Shown: positions 11,569 through 23,682 of the stretch, piece after piece | How the letters are laid out: each line of letters opens with the position of its first letter | Numbering within the stretch: position 1 is the first letter of the stretch | Assembly (NCBI GenBank): GCA_034696485.1 | Contig: JAQIWT010000063.1 | Coordinates: 1-41,575 of the forward strand | Direction: 5' to 3' | DNA from: Isohypsibius dastychi | Taxonomy: Eukaryota; Tardigrada; Eutardigrada; Parachela; Isohypsibiidae | Length of the DNA: 41,575 nt | Made by a program: the position numbers and the translations under genes | The notes under the pieces: generated by a model | What the model saw: only the letters and a program-made list of their open reading frames with translations | The model's database searches: none | What the model was told of the DNA's origin: nothing

Positions 11569-12112
11569 AGATTGGAATAACCTCGGTTATGAGGTTTCCC
11601 CTTTTGGCCTGGAATCTGTGATGATATTTCCTGTTGTCGTTCCGTATTGGTTTATTTATCGGAGAAACGGTTGAAACGCCTGTGTTGCCTTTGATTTAAA
11701 ACGCATTCTTCTTTTAACTGACCAGTTAGACTTTGCGTTCGTAACCTCTGTTTGGACTTGCCGGTTGATGGCAGTGTGACTGTGACACTCATTTTTGGTT
11801 ATATTCCTTTTTAAACCGGTTTTTTGTTGTTGCGGAGAGTCCATTGTTGGACAGGGAGTTGTATTTTGTTTAGTGTTGCACATGTTGGATCAACCTGTTC
11901 CAAACTTGACAGCTTTGGCTGAAGATTAAAGTTCTACGTGAATCGAAATGTAACGGATCCGGTTGGGGTACGAGTGCATTTCAATTCAAGGGTTCATGGC
12001 TGATGTGGGGGGGGGGGGTGGGGTGCATTCCACTCTGATTCAAATCAGATTCCTTTTCTTCATCTCAGTTTACGTACTTATTCTTTCTCTTCGCCGAGGT
12101 ACGCCACGGGAA
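11569..12112. other. TAF4 3' region and ELMO upstream region, with a short G run
   Basis: No gene is recognised. A homopolymeric G tract of about ten bases lies near 12007-12016 and is followed by further G-rich sequence. An ATTAAA-like motif near 11925 could serve TAF4 polyadenylation. Confidence 0.4.
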
Positions 12113-14918
12113 ATGGTAAGAGATGAAATCTGAAAACACAACTATTTTGAGCCTGTGATGTTTCTTGGTTTAGGATTCCGCAATCAGTATCACAGCTCCG
12201 AATCGCGTTCCAGCCAACATCGCCAAAATTGCCGTGAAATTCTACTTGGAGGATCCGTCGAAAATTGCTCAGATGGTTTCTTTCGATCGGACGAGACCAT
12301 TAACTGCGTGTGTTGCCGATATTTGCAATCAATGGCAGTTGGAAAAATCGGAAGATTGGGCGCTGCAGTCAGATCCCGACCGAACTCATTCTTCAAGAAT
12401 GTTCATCACAGAAAAGAATCGAGGAGAAGTTGAGAGTGGTTCGATTTTGACGCTGTGTCCATCTCCATCAAAAACCGTCAAAGATATCATGGAAGGAATC
12501 AGTATGGGCGATGCTGCCAGAAAGCAAGACGCGTTACGCCATTTGGCCTTTCACGCACCGGATGTGACATTCGCACAGGAATTTATAAATAATCAAGGAA
12601 TTGATCTGCTGTTGAGTGTGATCGCCGGAAGTGGTTGGGATAAATCGCCTGCGACCGCCTCGTTTGGGGAAGTAACTGCGGCTACATTGGGCTCGTTTTT
12701 GGAGCTGATGGAACATGGAATTGTACTTTGGGATCGTTTTGATCAGCCTTTTATCACAAAGGTGCGTCATCAAAATTTCAATAAGTCATGACTCGGCCTG
12801 TGTTATGAAGAATATTGTATGATACATAAGGCCAATCCTCCTGCTATGCTTCCTTTGTAAGAGATTTCACTTCTGGTAGTTGTACCTTGCAGTAATTATA
12901 AACTTTCAATAGTTCCATATAAATCTGCTGCAGAATTTAGAACGTAAATAATTTTTAACGTAAATTAATGTACTCTCACGAATTTGTTTGCTTGTCTAAG
13001 GTTAGTCGGTGGGTCTTCTAGTTGGTTTATGTTTTAGTTAAATTCGATTTGAGTTCGCTGAATTTTGACCATACTGTATTTGAATTTTTGGTACGATTCA
13101 TTTGAAGCGATTCATTTCATACGATTCATTGACTCGTACATTTGAAGAGATTTCGTTTATTCTGACGACGTTCAACTCTTCAGGTGTCGAGCTCGGTTGC
13201 TCTTTTGTTTCGTTTGGAAAATACCTTCTAGCGTAACAAAAATTGCCTTTCCAGATCGCTTCCTACGTTAACAAAAGTGCTTGCGATGCCGCGGTTATCC
13301 AGTCTTCGTTGACAATCTTGGAAAACCTGCTTCTGTACAGCCAAAAGCAGGCTTTGGTTGACAAAGAGATTTCGTTGGCTCATTTGATAGAGCACTTGAA
13401 GACCAGAAACCTGGACATTCAGCAAAATGTGCTCTCACTTATCAACGCAATTTTCTCCAAAGCGTCCAGTGATTTAGTTCGACAAAATCTTGCTCGAGCA
13501 CTTTTGTCCTCCGGGACTCGAGATGTCTTCCTGAAGGATGTAATTGCTGTTGATCAGCGGCTTCGAAACGAAATCGCACGCCAGCTCTACATTCTTCAAT
13601 GCAATCTCATGAAAACTGTCCATCCGATTTCGTTGATGGAAACAGATATCGACGAAAAGCAGATTGCCGAGCTTAAAAAAACTGTTGCTTCCGTCTTGGC
13701 GGAAGTGGCCGTTTTGCCAGCAAATGCCAAAAAGAATAATGAGTCTGCCGAAGAACTCCAGCGACTGGGATTCAAAAACTGGAAGAACCCCGCGGAAGAC
13801 CTTACTTCCGTTTCCGGTTTGTGGATTTCTATGAGAGTTTAACTGTAACTTTTATGGAATTATTTTCAGGCGGTACTCTGGTGCTGAATTGTATGCATTA
13901 TTTTGCATCCATCCGACCTGAGCAATTTCGCGAATGGATTCTTGAAAGTTTCTCTCGTGATCCACTGGATTGTTCCTTTTTGATGGGAAGCGCTGAAGTC
14001 GTTCGAATTTTGTTGGAAACTTTTCGTGTTGACCAGTCTTCCAGTGATGAACAGACCGGATTTGACCGAGTTGTTTTTTCATCCGACAGTCCATTTCACG
14101 AAGCCTACATTCTGGCGATGGAAACTCTGAACAAAACCTGGAAAGAAATGCGAGCTTCCATCCAGGATTTTGCAAAAGTCATGGACGTTCTAACGGAACA
14201 GTTGAATCTTTCTTTGAGGGATGCCCCTCCACCGGAAACGCTGGAAAAGTGGCGAGCGCGAATTCGTGAATATTCCTACAATCACGTTGTAAAACTCCGA
14301 ACAGAGCAGAAGAAAGCAAAAGAGGAGTTGGAATCGCGAGCGGAACCTATAGTTCGTCTAAGGGAAAAACTGAAGCCGGGAATTTTGGATTTAATCGCGG
14401 AAAACCGGATGCGCCATATGCATCAAGGTTCTCGGTTTGCACACCGAGAATCTGGCGGTGGTTTCCGGTTTGGGGAGAAAAAGTATTCTTGGTATTGTGT
14501 TCTGTCCGGAAATAACAAGCGACTGCATTATGGGAATTGCGAGGATAACGTCATTCCGAATGTCCAGAATTTAAGGAAAGAAATCGCTTTATCGGAAGTC
14601 AAGGGGCTTCTGGTTGGAAAAGATTGCCCGCATGTCAAGAATAAAAAGTCATCTTCAATGGCGTTTTCGCTGGTGTTGGAAGGGGAGAAGAAAACGCTGG
14701 ATTTCATCGCCGCTACTGAGAATGAATTCAACATTTGGACCGATGGATTACATCGACTGCTTGGACAGCCGATGACCAGTCCTCTGGCTAGTCAGGAATT
14801 GGAGAAACTTTTGACCTGGGAGATTAAAATGAAACTGTTGGGAACTGAAGGCATCACCATTCCTGAGAAAGCGTTTGAGATTCCGCCGCTTCCAGCAGAT
14901 TTTTGTTTCAAAAAATAA
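12113..14918 (+). CDS. Engulfment and cell motility protein (ELMO/CED-12)
   Basis: Exons 12113-12115 (only the ATG codon), 12174-12761, 13255-13816, 13870-14918; 733 residues, close to human ELMO1 (727). The N-terminal Ras-binding-like and armadillo regions are followed by the ELMO domain and a PH domain. Recognisable segments: LLNKTWKEM-type ETLNKTWKEMRASIQDFAKV, PIVRLREKLKPGILDLI, RMRHMHQGSRF, KGLLVGKDCPHVKNK and FNIWTDGLHRLLGQPMTS, which run through the PH domain. The C-terminus keeps a proline motif (IPPLPADF) of the kind that docks DOCK SH3 domains. By homology it is the partner of DOCK180-type exchange factors for Rac in phagocytosis and migration. The initiator exon is inferred: ATG followed directly by a GTAAGA donor and a 58-bp intron. 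Confidence 0.93.
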
Positions 14919-15292
14919 TCGCACCGGAAACGAATCCGACATACCTGTTGCTCGATTCTAGATGAAATCCTTGCTAAAATCTTTCCTTGTAATTTATGCT
15001 CCAAATTGTACTTTTACATTTTTTACAGATTTTCTATGAGTTTCATTGGTTTTGAATTTAAATTCCTGGATTTGAAAATCCTTGAACAATTTTTTTATTC
15101 CGCGAATCCGGCCAGTTCGTTATAAGCGAATATGATTAAATGTGATTAAAAATACGACATCCGCTAAATCTGCCAAAATGAGAAACATTTGACGGCGACC
15201 AAATGCGATATTTTGACCGATGAGTCCGTTTTATCCCACAGAAAAATGTGCACAGCTCCTCACGAACGATTTTCGCAGGAACGAGTAAATAT
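14919..15292. other. Convergent 3' region between ELMO and PDCD5 genes
   Basis: The two genes point at each other here. The stretch is AT-rich and presumably holds both 3' UTRs. No gene is recognised. Confidence 0.5.
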
Positions 15293-15891
15293 TCAGAAAT
15301 CGTCATCGTCGATATTGATTCTTCTCCTATCGAACTGGAAAACGCAGCTTTGCTAACCCAGCACTCGAAATTCTTGCTCAGAATATCCAACAATATGCTT
15401 ACTTTCACTGTGGTTTCTTGTTTGGTTTGAGCATTGACGCTGGTAAGAATTTGAACAAACTGCTCCTCGGAAAGCTTCGCTCCGAGTTGGCCTCGTGTTG
15501 CCATCTGAACGATTAAGTTCTCGACCATCTTTGCTTTTTCCGGTTTTGCCAAAGCAATCGTATTTACTTCAAAAAAATCAGATTATATTACTCATGAAAG
15601 AACCAAGTGAATTCTGGGTTTTCTTACGGCGTGCTCGAGCAGATTGATCAAGGACGGATGCTAATATAGAATGTCTCATCTCCTGCTCCTGTTTCCTCTG
15701 CTCCTCCGAATCTTTTTTGTTTTGACCTGATCCTCCACCTTGACTCGGCTGACCCATCTGAGAATAAGAAACCGAAATTCGTTCTCTTATTCAACTGAAA
15801 TTTCGTAATTAAAATACTGTACCTGAGCTGGATTCTGCATTTTCATCTGCGCCATTCGTTGTGCACGGATCGTTTCCAGATCGTCGTCCAT
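15293..15891 (-). CDS. PDCD5: Programmed cell death protein 5 (PDCD5/TFAR19)
   Basis: Exons 15891-15823, 15757-15628, 15566-15403, 15334-15293 on the minus strand; 134 residues, near the usual ~125. It begins MDDDLETIRAQRMAQMK, has a Gly/Ser/Gln linker, then the conserved core EMRHSILASVLDQSARARL, LAKPEKAKMVENLIVQMA and GQLGAKLSEEQFVQIL. It ends with TTVKFDRRRINIDDDDF, matching the acidic FNRRKxxDSD tail of the family. The last exon of only 42 bp carries this tail and would be missed by simple ORF calling. PDCD5 is a small nuclear/cytosolic three-helix protein linked to apoptosis and to TIP60/p53 and chaperonin function in vertebrates; the role here is by homology. Confidence 0.95.
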
Positions 15892-16432
15892 GGCTCCAAA
15901 TTAGAAGCAGAGATTCCCAAATTATAATGAGACTGAAACACTGCAGGAAAGATTGGAAGAAACAAACTCGTTTCAAAACTCTAATGAAAGATCGGAGAAC
16001 ATCGATGTATGGGATTTATATTTCGCGTGAGACTGTGAGAGTGAAATTTTAGAGGTGAGCGAGCCCGAGTGAGCGATGCCTGTACATGTCGTTGTAGTCG
16101 GACGAGGCGACTCAAAATCCGTTCAGCCTACTCCTACCAGTGTCCAGAGTAGTGGTGACCTTTCACAAGCGTTTTTCGTATCGTTAAAAAGCAGCGGTTT
16201 ATTTCAGTATTGGTGGCTCAAGCTTTATCGAATCAAGTACTCATCAGAGAATTAAACCGAAACTGTCCTTTTTTGTTACGTATCACGATTCTGGGATGAG
16301 ATCTTTCCTTGGTAACGATTGGCGTTACAGTTTAACGATTACAGTAACATATGTTACTGATTCAATAAAATCCACCTAATTTCAGCAGTCGTCTTAGATA
16401 TGCCAATATCATAGAACTTCCGGCGATTCTCT
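15892..16432. promoter_or_regulatory. PDCD5 upstream region and 3' flank of the two-domain LAMP gene
   Basis: Contains the PDCD5 promoter and the 3' UTR of the downstream LAMP-like gene. No specific element or gene is recognised. Confidence 0.35.
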
Positions 16433-17999
16433 TCAAAGACGCGTTGTTTTATATCGAAAATGACCGATAACCGCAATCACAATAGACAAAATTACAAAAG
16501 CTGCCAAACAACAGCCTACAATCAACATTGTAGAACCATAAACTGGTTTTTTACCACATTCAAAACTGTGGCCACTAAATTCTCCCTCACTTTCAGGAAG
16601 CATCCCAACTTGAATTCGCAACTGCTTTAGTTCAATGAAAACGTTTGAACCATTATCGTTAGTCTTTGCTTCTAGCAAGATCCGTTCGGTATCTGAACAC
16701 TTATAAGATGTTCCTTTTTCCATGGCGAATAGTTGCCGGGAATGAACGGATCCATTGATATGAGGAACGGAATTAATCGGCCAAAGACTGAACCATACGA
16801 AGTCCACAAATCGGAACGAGTCTGCCGGTGATGCGAAGTTCAAACCGAGTGTCCACCGCGGTGCTTTATTGTCAAATATTTCCAGATAAGAACAGTTCGA
16901 GTTCGAAGAAACTAAGCCGTTGTTGAAATTCTCCAAAAGCTGTTCCTGGCCCGAGAGTATTCCATTCTCATCATAAGTCGCCAGCTCTGCAAAAAACAAA
17001 ATTAAAATTGATTAATTAATTAAATAATTGATTGACTGAGTAATTCATTCCTTAATCAATTGGTTCTGTGAGAAAAATGGGAATTAATTCAGATTATTAA
17101 CGAAAATTATGTTCAAAGGTCATCACACAGTCAGCTAATTTTGTCGGAATGCAGTGCCTCTACTTACGGAAACGAAAATCTGCTCGAAGACATGCCGATC
17201 CATTCACATCTTTTACAACATAACTGGGAAGTTTCGGCGTCGGACTAGCTGGCGTGGTGGTGGTCGAATTCGGACAGGTCTCGCCGATGAATGCTTGAAT
17301 CGAGATATTCTCCAGTTTGACCCGAATCGGTGTTGCAACTTCTGATGAAGCGCTTTTTAAATTGAGTTCATCTGCTAGTGAGGCAAAACTCTCTCCGAAC
17401 AACGAACGAAATTTATTGACGTGGTAGTTGGGAGAATAAACGTCCTGAATGTTAAGTGCTCCCGGAAATCGGCTGCTGTTCAAATTATAATCTAGCTGAA
17501 CAAAATCGAGGCGGTAGGACGCCGGTCCGTTTGAGAGACATTCAGCTTCAAACTGCATCCTCAAGATCCATTTTGGAATAAAATCGATGATCGCGATGGA
17601 ACTTCTTGGAAAATCGCAGAAGGAACTGTCAACTTCGACGGTTCCGTTATTGAGGTCCTTCAGTGTTACATTAATCCAGTTTGAACCGGATAGATAATCG
17701 AGTGAGATCGCTGTGAAAGGAAAACGTTGGAGGAGAATTTTTTGAGTCAGAAAATTTGTACCAAGATCAAAAGAGGCCCGGATGCACGGTGTTCCATCTC
17801 TTTTTCTTACGACGTATTCGGCGGCTCTGGAAAAACCAGATTCAGTTAGTTACAGCACCAATAAACGATACATCGGTGCAAGCACAAAATTTTGGATTAT
17901 GTTTGAGTTCGTTGGGGCGAAAAGCGTAGTATAATGAAACACCAACCTGACCACCGCAAGGGCGAGGAGTATCCCGAAAAACCTGAAAAAGGAAGCCAT
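16433..17999 (-). CDS. Two-domain LAMP-family lysosome-associated membrane protein, divergent tail
   Basis: Exons 17999-17947, 17826-17168, 16986-16433 on the minus strand; 421 residues, about the length of vertebrate LAMP1. A signal peptide opens MASFFRFFGILLALAVVRA. Two luminal LAMP domains are separated by a short Thr/Pro hinge (NSTTTTPASPTP). Domain 2 has its four canonical cysteines (SAC, NSNC, SYKC, FEC). In domain 1 the third canonical cysteine seems lost (FRSLFGESF where YxC is expected), while an extra cysteine lies earlier in FEAEC. One transmembrane helix (MLIVGCCLAAFVILSIVIAV) ends the luminal part. The cytoplasmic tail GHFRYKTTRL lacks the GYxxΦ lysosome/AP-complex signal. It is adjacent to and in tandem with the three-domain LAMP, so it is probably a diverged duplicate. 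Confidence 0.85.
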
Positions 18000-19216
18000 A
18001 CCAGTGGTATTCGAGATGTTGGTGTTCTTACGACCGCAGCCTCGTGGTTTCTGAAAACTGACAATGTTATCAGTGGCAAGTGGCAGTAAAGTAAGTTACC
18101 TTGGTTCGATAAGACGCCCGAACAACACACAGGATAGCTGCCGCAAAATTCGCAGATTTCCTTTTCACGTAAGATGCTGTTTTGTCTGGCAGGTTGGCTC
18201 ATTCCCGAGTTAAAGTTGGGGCTTCCCACCAAGTTGCACCCAACATACACCTTAGTTGGAGCGAACCTGGATGACGCCTGGATGTACTTAGGGTTCGGGG
18301 ATGCATCCCGAAATATCCCATTGGTCGCCCACAACTGGGGTCAAGTACGCAAGATGGGTTCGGTAAAAACTTGAACTGGGTTGGGCGCCATGATAACCGG
18401 CGCTGTCCTTATGGGTGAGATGAATTCTGGGACAAACGATTATAGGGTCCTCTTAGAACTTGGCTGTTCGAAAACTTGGGCTACCAGAATAAAATTCCAG
18501 GCGCTGATAGATTAGGGTCTTGGGTCTCCACTACTACCATACGTTTTTTTGTGCGGAATTAACAAATATTTGTTGTTTGTTCGGTTTAGCTTACTTACCT
18601 TATTAATGTTCAATTCCTAGTCAATTGAAGATGGCCACGTCCAAAATTGCTTGCGAGCACTCGTTGATTGCAGTTATTCAAGCAATGTGTTGCCTGATAA
18701 ATGGGGAATAAGTAGTTTCTCAAGAGCTTTATCGGCTAGCCTCGCGGAGAACTGTATACCTGGGTATATTACTTGATCCTGTTACCCGTGAAGCTGTCTA
18801 AGAAGGTGCGGGTAAGATAATAAGCCGGATGAAGCGTTCGATAATCATGAAACTTCTGCGACTTTCTCAAATTTCCTCCACGACTCATTTCGAAAGATCA
18901 CGAGCGGAATGTGATTTCGCTGTGCAGAAAACGGTTAGAGTACGCATTTTATAAGTAAGCCATTCTGTGCAATCAAGTACTAGTAAGAAAGAACCGACCG
19001 GTACGAAATACTAAATAATCAAATTAGAATAGCGAATACCAGAGTAATGCATGAAAACTGACAGACGCGAAAAACGAGCTCTGAATTATCCATAACGAAA
19101 GAATCGACGCATTAGAAAAACCCGCGACATAGGCCACATAAGTTTTTTGGCAAAACTGAAAAACACCGTTTCCAAAAGCGGATGGAATTCTATATGGTTG
19201 AGATGGGGAAGATCTT
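18000..19216. other. Intergenic region between tandem LAMP genes
   Basis: About 1.2 kb holding the promoter of the two-domain LAMP gene and the 3' end of the three-domain gene. No coding region, repeat or RNA gene is recognised. Confidence 0.45.
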
Positions 19217-22200
19217 TTACATCGACTCATATCCACGGGCTCGATTTCGTCTGCGGCCAATTACATAAGCAATCAAAACAATCACGACCAACGCTGCCAA
19301 TGCACAGCCAACAGCAATAGGGACAATGTCGCTCGTTGGTCCAGCGCATTCCTCCGCATCTCCAAACTGAGGATGAGTGCCATTTCCATTCATAAAAGGC
19401 TGAACTTGGATGTTCTCAAAAACCAAATTTAATTCCGGAACATCGGAAACTCCGGTGGTGTTCAGTTTCCAGGTTTCCGCACTGCTGCACTTGTAAGAAT
19501 GTCCAACCTTGGCTGACCATTTGCTGACATCGTTCATGCTGACGTGTTGCATGGTTTCGTTGGCTCCATGAATAACGGTCGAGTCCTTGAGGTTATAGCT
19601 GAGGATGACGTTGGTCAGGGAGAATTTGTCGCTGCTGCGAGTAAAGTTCAGAGTCAAAATCCAATCAGGAATCCAGTTGACAATGACCAGCTTGGCACTC
19701 TCCGGTTCGCAAGAAGAAGACATGTTGCTGATGCTACCGTTGTTCACGTTGACGATGTCTCCAATTCGGTGGGTACCATTGACATCAACGTAAGTCAATC
19801 TGACAGCTGAAAAGGACAAGCATTAGAAACTGCTGGGGCAAAAAACATGGAGTTGTAATATTATTAAAATTAAAGTACAAACAACATAAATCGAATTTCA
19901 GTTCATTTGAAGTCAGCTTTTTTAAACCTTAACTTGAATTATAATTCCAAACTTTTTCAAATTTATTTAAATAAGATTAAATTATTTTTTTAGGTTCAGT
20001 TGAGATGAACTCCAAATCCAGATTAATTAAAAAATGCTCACATAGTCCGAACTGAGCATAAAGACACAAGCTTCCGTCAGTGGCGTTCAAAAGCGCATAT
20101 CTAGCTACGTTTATGGGCAAAGGAGTCGTTGGTGTGGTTGGAGTCGGGGTGGTCGACGGCTCCCATGGGCAGACCGATGCACCACCGTCAAACTCAGTCG
20201 AAGTGGAGTTTCGGAACGCCTCGACTTTCAAGTTGGTGAAAACGGCTGAAGTCTGGAAATCTTCTTCAGTGTTGTTAAGAACGACCGGGGAAGCGGTGCT
20301 GCAGACGTAGTACTTGTCTTTCGGGATGGTGACAAAGACGTTGTTAGCAGCAGTTCGTTGCATAGGGTAGGTCAAGCTGGCGTTGGGGAAAACGGCGCTG
20401 TCGCTCAGGTCGTATTCAAACGCGATCTCATCGACGCTGATAACTCCAGTCATGTTGTTCTGGGCGAATCGGACAGTGATGTTGTGGTTCTTGGCGCCAA
20501 ACTGCAGTTTGATCTGCTGATGCTGTTGAACGGTATACGCGGAGCAGAAGCTGCCATCTTGAACGACCTTAGCCTCTTGGGGAAGATAGATTGTCGAGTT
20601 TGTGAGGTAGGTCTGGTTCTTGGAGACTTGGTTGACAGCGGTGTAGGGGACGGTCATTTCCAAGCTGGATTCGAGAAGAATGCAGACGACGCCGGTATCC
20701 GAGTTCTTGACTGACCATCTGGTCTGAGCAGGTGCACTAAAAATGCAAAAACGATTAGAATCAGCTGAAAAGTGGAACTGAGGAACATAGTATAACAACA
20801 CCAAACATAATGACTATATGCGAACGAATACACTATTAACTGAGTCAAACGTAATTTCCTATAACAAATAAGGGGAATATAACCAAGGACTCGGGGAACT
20901 GAGGGGAACAACAACAACTGAGGGCAAGGGAACAAAGAGAGGGGTGACAAAGCAGCTGGACTTCCGGTTTCTACCTAGTGGTGGGGGCCTCGGTTGTTGG
21001 TGGTTCGGTTGGGGGTTGTGTCGGCGTAGTCGGAGTGGTAACTGGCTTCATTGTGGTGGGTTCTTCGGTTGTTGCATTGGTTGGAGCTCCAGTTGTAACT
21101 GTGGAGGTCACAGTTGTCATAACCGTAGTGGTTTCGGCAGTCGTGGTTGGAGTGGTTGTTGGCGCAGTCGGCACAGGAGTGGTGGAGTTGCTATCAGCCG
21201 TGCACGTGGTGGTGTTCTTGCTAAAGCTGTCGTTTGTAGAGGAACGGAATGCTTCCAGTCGAACGTTGGTCAATGTGATGTTGACCATATAACCGAGTTG
21301 GACGGGAACTCCGCTCATGCACTGGAAGTGACTTGTTTCCGGAAAAGTGTTGATAGCTGTAGGTATTCCCGTTGCGTTAACTCGGCCATCAGTAACGTTG
21401 GCATTTGGAAAAACACCCGAGTCGTTCAGATCATAGATGAAGCTAACGCGGTCCACAGCGACAAACGCACCACCTTGCTGGGTAAAACTCATCTGGATGG
21501 TGTGGTTGTACTCGCTCCACATCAAGGCGAACGTTTTCGTATTTTTACCCGAGCATGTAGCCAGCGGTGACAGGGCAGCTTTTTCAACTGGAACTGTGAC
21601 CTTTACAGTGGAAAACTCGCTATCCGAACCGTTGACGAAGTATTTGATTTCCAAGTCAGCATTGAAAGACGCCAGTACGCAAACGTTATTGTTGGTTGGG
21701 TTAGTCACATTCCAGGTAGGAGGCATGCTATTCGAGGCAAGTGGTTATTCTAAAGTAGCAACCTAGGTGGGGTACAATTTTCAACATCAAAATATCCTTC
21801 AAAAATGTATTCTTTCGAATATATTACGGAAAAAAATTTAATTGTTATCTGACTAATTTTTCTGCTGACCAGACGCCTTTCCGAGAAAACTGATCGCTGA
21901 CCAAGTGGGCAGACAGCACCGTCACCTAAAGATTATCAACCCTAACTCGCAAAATGGGAAAGGAATGCAGGTTGTGAGTCGCATAAAGCGCCTCAAGATG
22001 ATTCAGCTTATAATGCAACGCTGAATAACAGCATGTGACCATCGCGACTTCTTATCTAAATCAGGACTATCCTTGCTGCTGACGCCTCCATGAAGTTTCA
22101 ATTTCCTGTCCCTTCCCTTCCGCTGTTCGACTGATCAATCAAAGAAATCGAAGGTCAGACGAGAAAAAACTAGACCACCAGTTGCAACAACTTAAACGAG

Positions 22201-22527
22201 CAAACAAAACTACCTGTCCATTCACAGAAAAGTCAGGAATTAACAGTGTCAGCGAAAATTCTGAATTCACAATAAAACGCTTCACAAAATCCGGAAGCTG
22301 AGGCGATGGCTACGAAAAATAAAAACGGAAATATGGTAACCCTGATCATCTCCATCTACGTTAGACCTACACCACGCGCTCTAGATCGTAATCGAACCGC
22401 CAGCAACATGGTCCTAATGATTTAACGAACCGAGATATGACGGGAAATAAACATGACCTAGAACTTACTCTGCCCTTGAAAGTGCAGCACAGGAGAGGAG
22501 GAGAGAAAGGATGGCGAGCTTGTCCAT
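19217..22527 (-). CDS. Three-luminal-domain LAMP-family protein with mucin-like hinge
   Basis: Exons 22527-22469, 21727-20975, 20736-20042, 19806-19217 on the minus strand; 698 residues with phases closed. The signal peptide is MDKLAILSLLLSCAALSRA. Three LAMP luminal domains follow, each with four canonical cysteines: A (VCVLASF, ATCSGK, FQCMSG, TTTCTA), B (VVCILLE, SFCSAY, YYVCST, ASVCPW) and C (SLCLYAQF, SSCEPE, SYKCSS, EECAGP). A and B are joined by a Thr/Pro-rich mucin-like stretch of about 60 residues (encoded near 20975-21170), and B and C by a short TTPTPTTPTTP hinge. The end is classical LAMP: the helix VPIAVGCALAALVVIVLIAY, then basic residues and the terminal GYESM, a GYxxΦ lysosomal sorting signal. 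N-glycosylation sequons are numerous. Vertebrate LAMP1/2 have two luminal domains and CD68/LAMP3 one. Confidence 0.9.
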
Positions 22528-23682
22528 GATTCCGAAGCTGATTGAGATGTTCACTTGAGATCCGATGCTTCCAGTAGACGTTGACGTTTCCGGCTAAGTC
22601 TAGATGGGGGAGGCAAAACAAGTATCAGCTGCGCAACAGTTCTGACATTGGGTAAAGGTTGCTATAAATTGCAGAAAGACAAGACGACCACGATTCAAAT
22701 TCAGGACAGAACATTTATCGCCAATCAGTACCTTTTATTTCCTCCAGCCACGCAGAGATTCGCTTATCGGGAATAGAATGGTCTTTTCCAAAGATGAGAG
22801 GTTAAAAATGGCAAATTCTCGTTGAAAAGGAGATAAACAAGTCAGGTTCTGTGCCAACGAAACGCAGAGAAACGCAAGAGTGAAATCAGGTGGAAATTCC
22901 AACTTTACATGGAATGGAACTGGAGACTGGACTGACGGAACGAAACGAACCGGAGGAACGATTCTATCCACAAACGAGCAAACCGGACCCCAGCGGTATG
23001 CGAGGTGCGCACAGCCGTCATCATAACGCGAAATTAATTTGTATGAGTTCGTAATTCACATGTCTCTCATTCAACATGCGCCGTATATGTTGTGGTTATT
23101 TCCTGAGTTTTTGACAGAAAAACAACTATCAAACTTTGTAAAAACTTGGGATGTTTCATCCCAATTCCCAACTGGGTTTTGTTAATAATGACAAAACGCC
23201 CCCAACCTCGACTATGTAATATCGGCGTCAGAACCAGGAGCTGGGTTCGTCCCGCTGCCATTAAAGCCCGATCAATCCCAGTTAAAAATTAAATTTACGC
23301 TTCACTTCCTCATTTTGCCGGCATATGAATTTGGATCCATCTTCGTGTTTTGTTACTGAGTTTCCATTTTGTGTGACTGATTTCCATCCAACAAATGGAC
23401 AAATGATTAATCCAAACTTAACAGGAATATATGGATAGAGTGACAACCCAAACCTCCATCAGAGATCATATCCCCATGAGTGAACCAAATCGACAGTCTT
23501 GAATTAAGAGGATTAATTCAGCTGTTTAGAGCACTCCGGGAAAATCTGGGATGGTTCACTGCTTCAACCGATTTTCTTTGCGACTATATAGATGCCTTCA
23601 AATTTATTCCACAAAACTTGTTGAATTCGTTTCATAACGATCCGCGACAACGCGATTTCGTCTAAGATTTTGGAACAGTAAT
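22528..23682. promoter_or_regulatory. Divergent upstream region between the three-domain LAMP and Gr-like genes
   Basis: The LAMP gene (-) and the receptor gene (+) start about 1.15 kb apart, so both promoters should lie here. No gene or named element is recognised; short open frames lack motifs. Confidence 0.4.

Noticed and set aside
20944-21570. Long plus-strand open frame rich in Gly/Trp/Cys opposite the LAMP hinge
   Set aside because: It is the antisense shadow of the Thr/Pro-rich LAMP coding sequence; the minus-strand reading has the LAMP domains, splice sites and phase.
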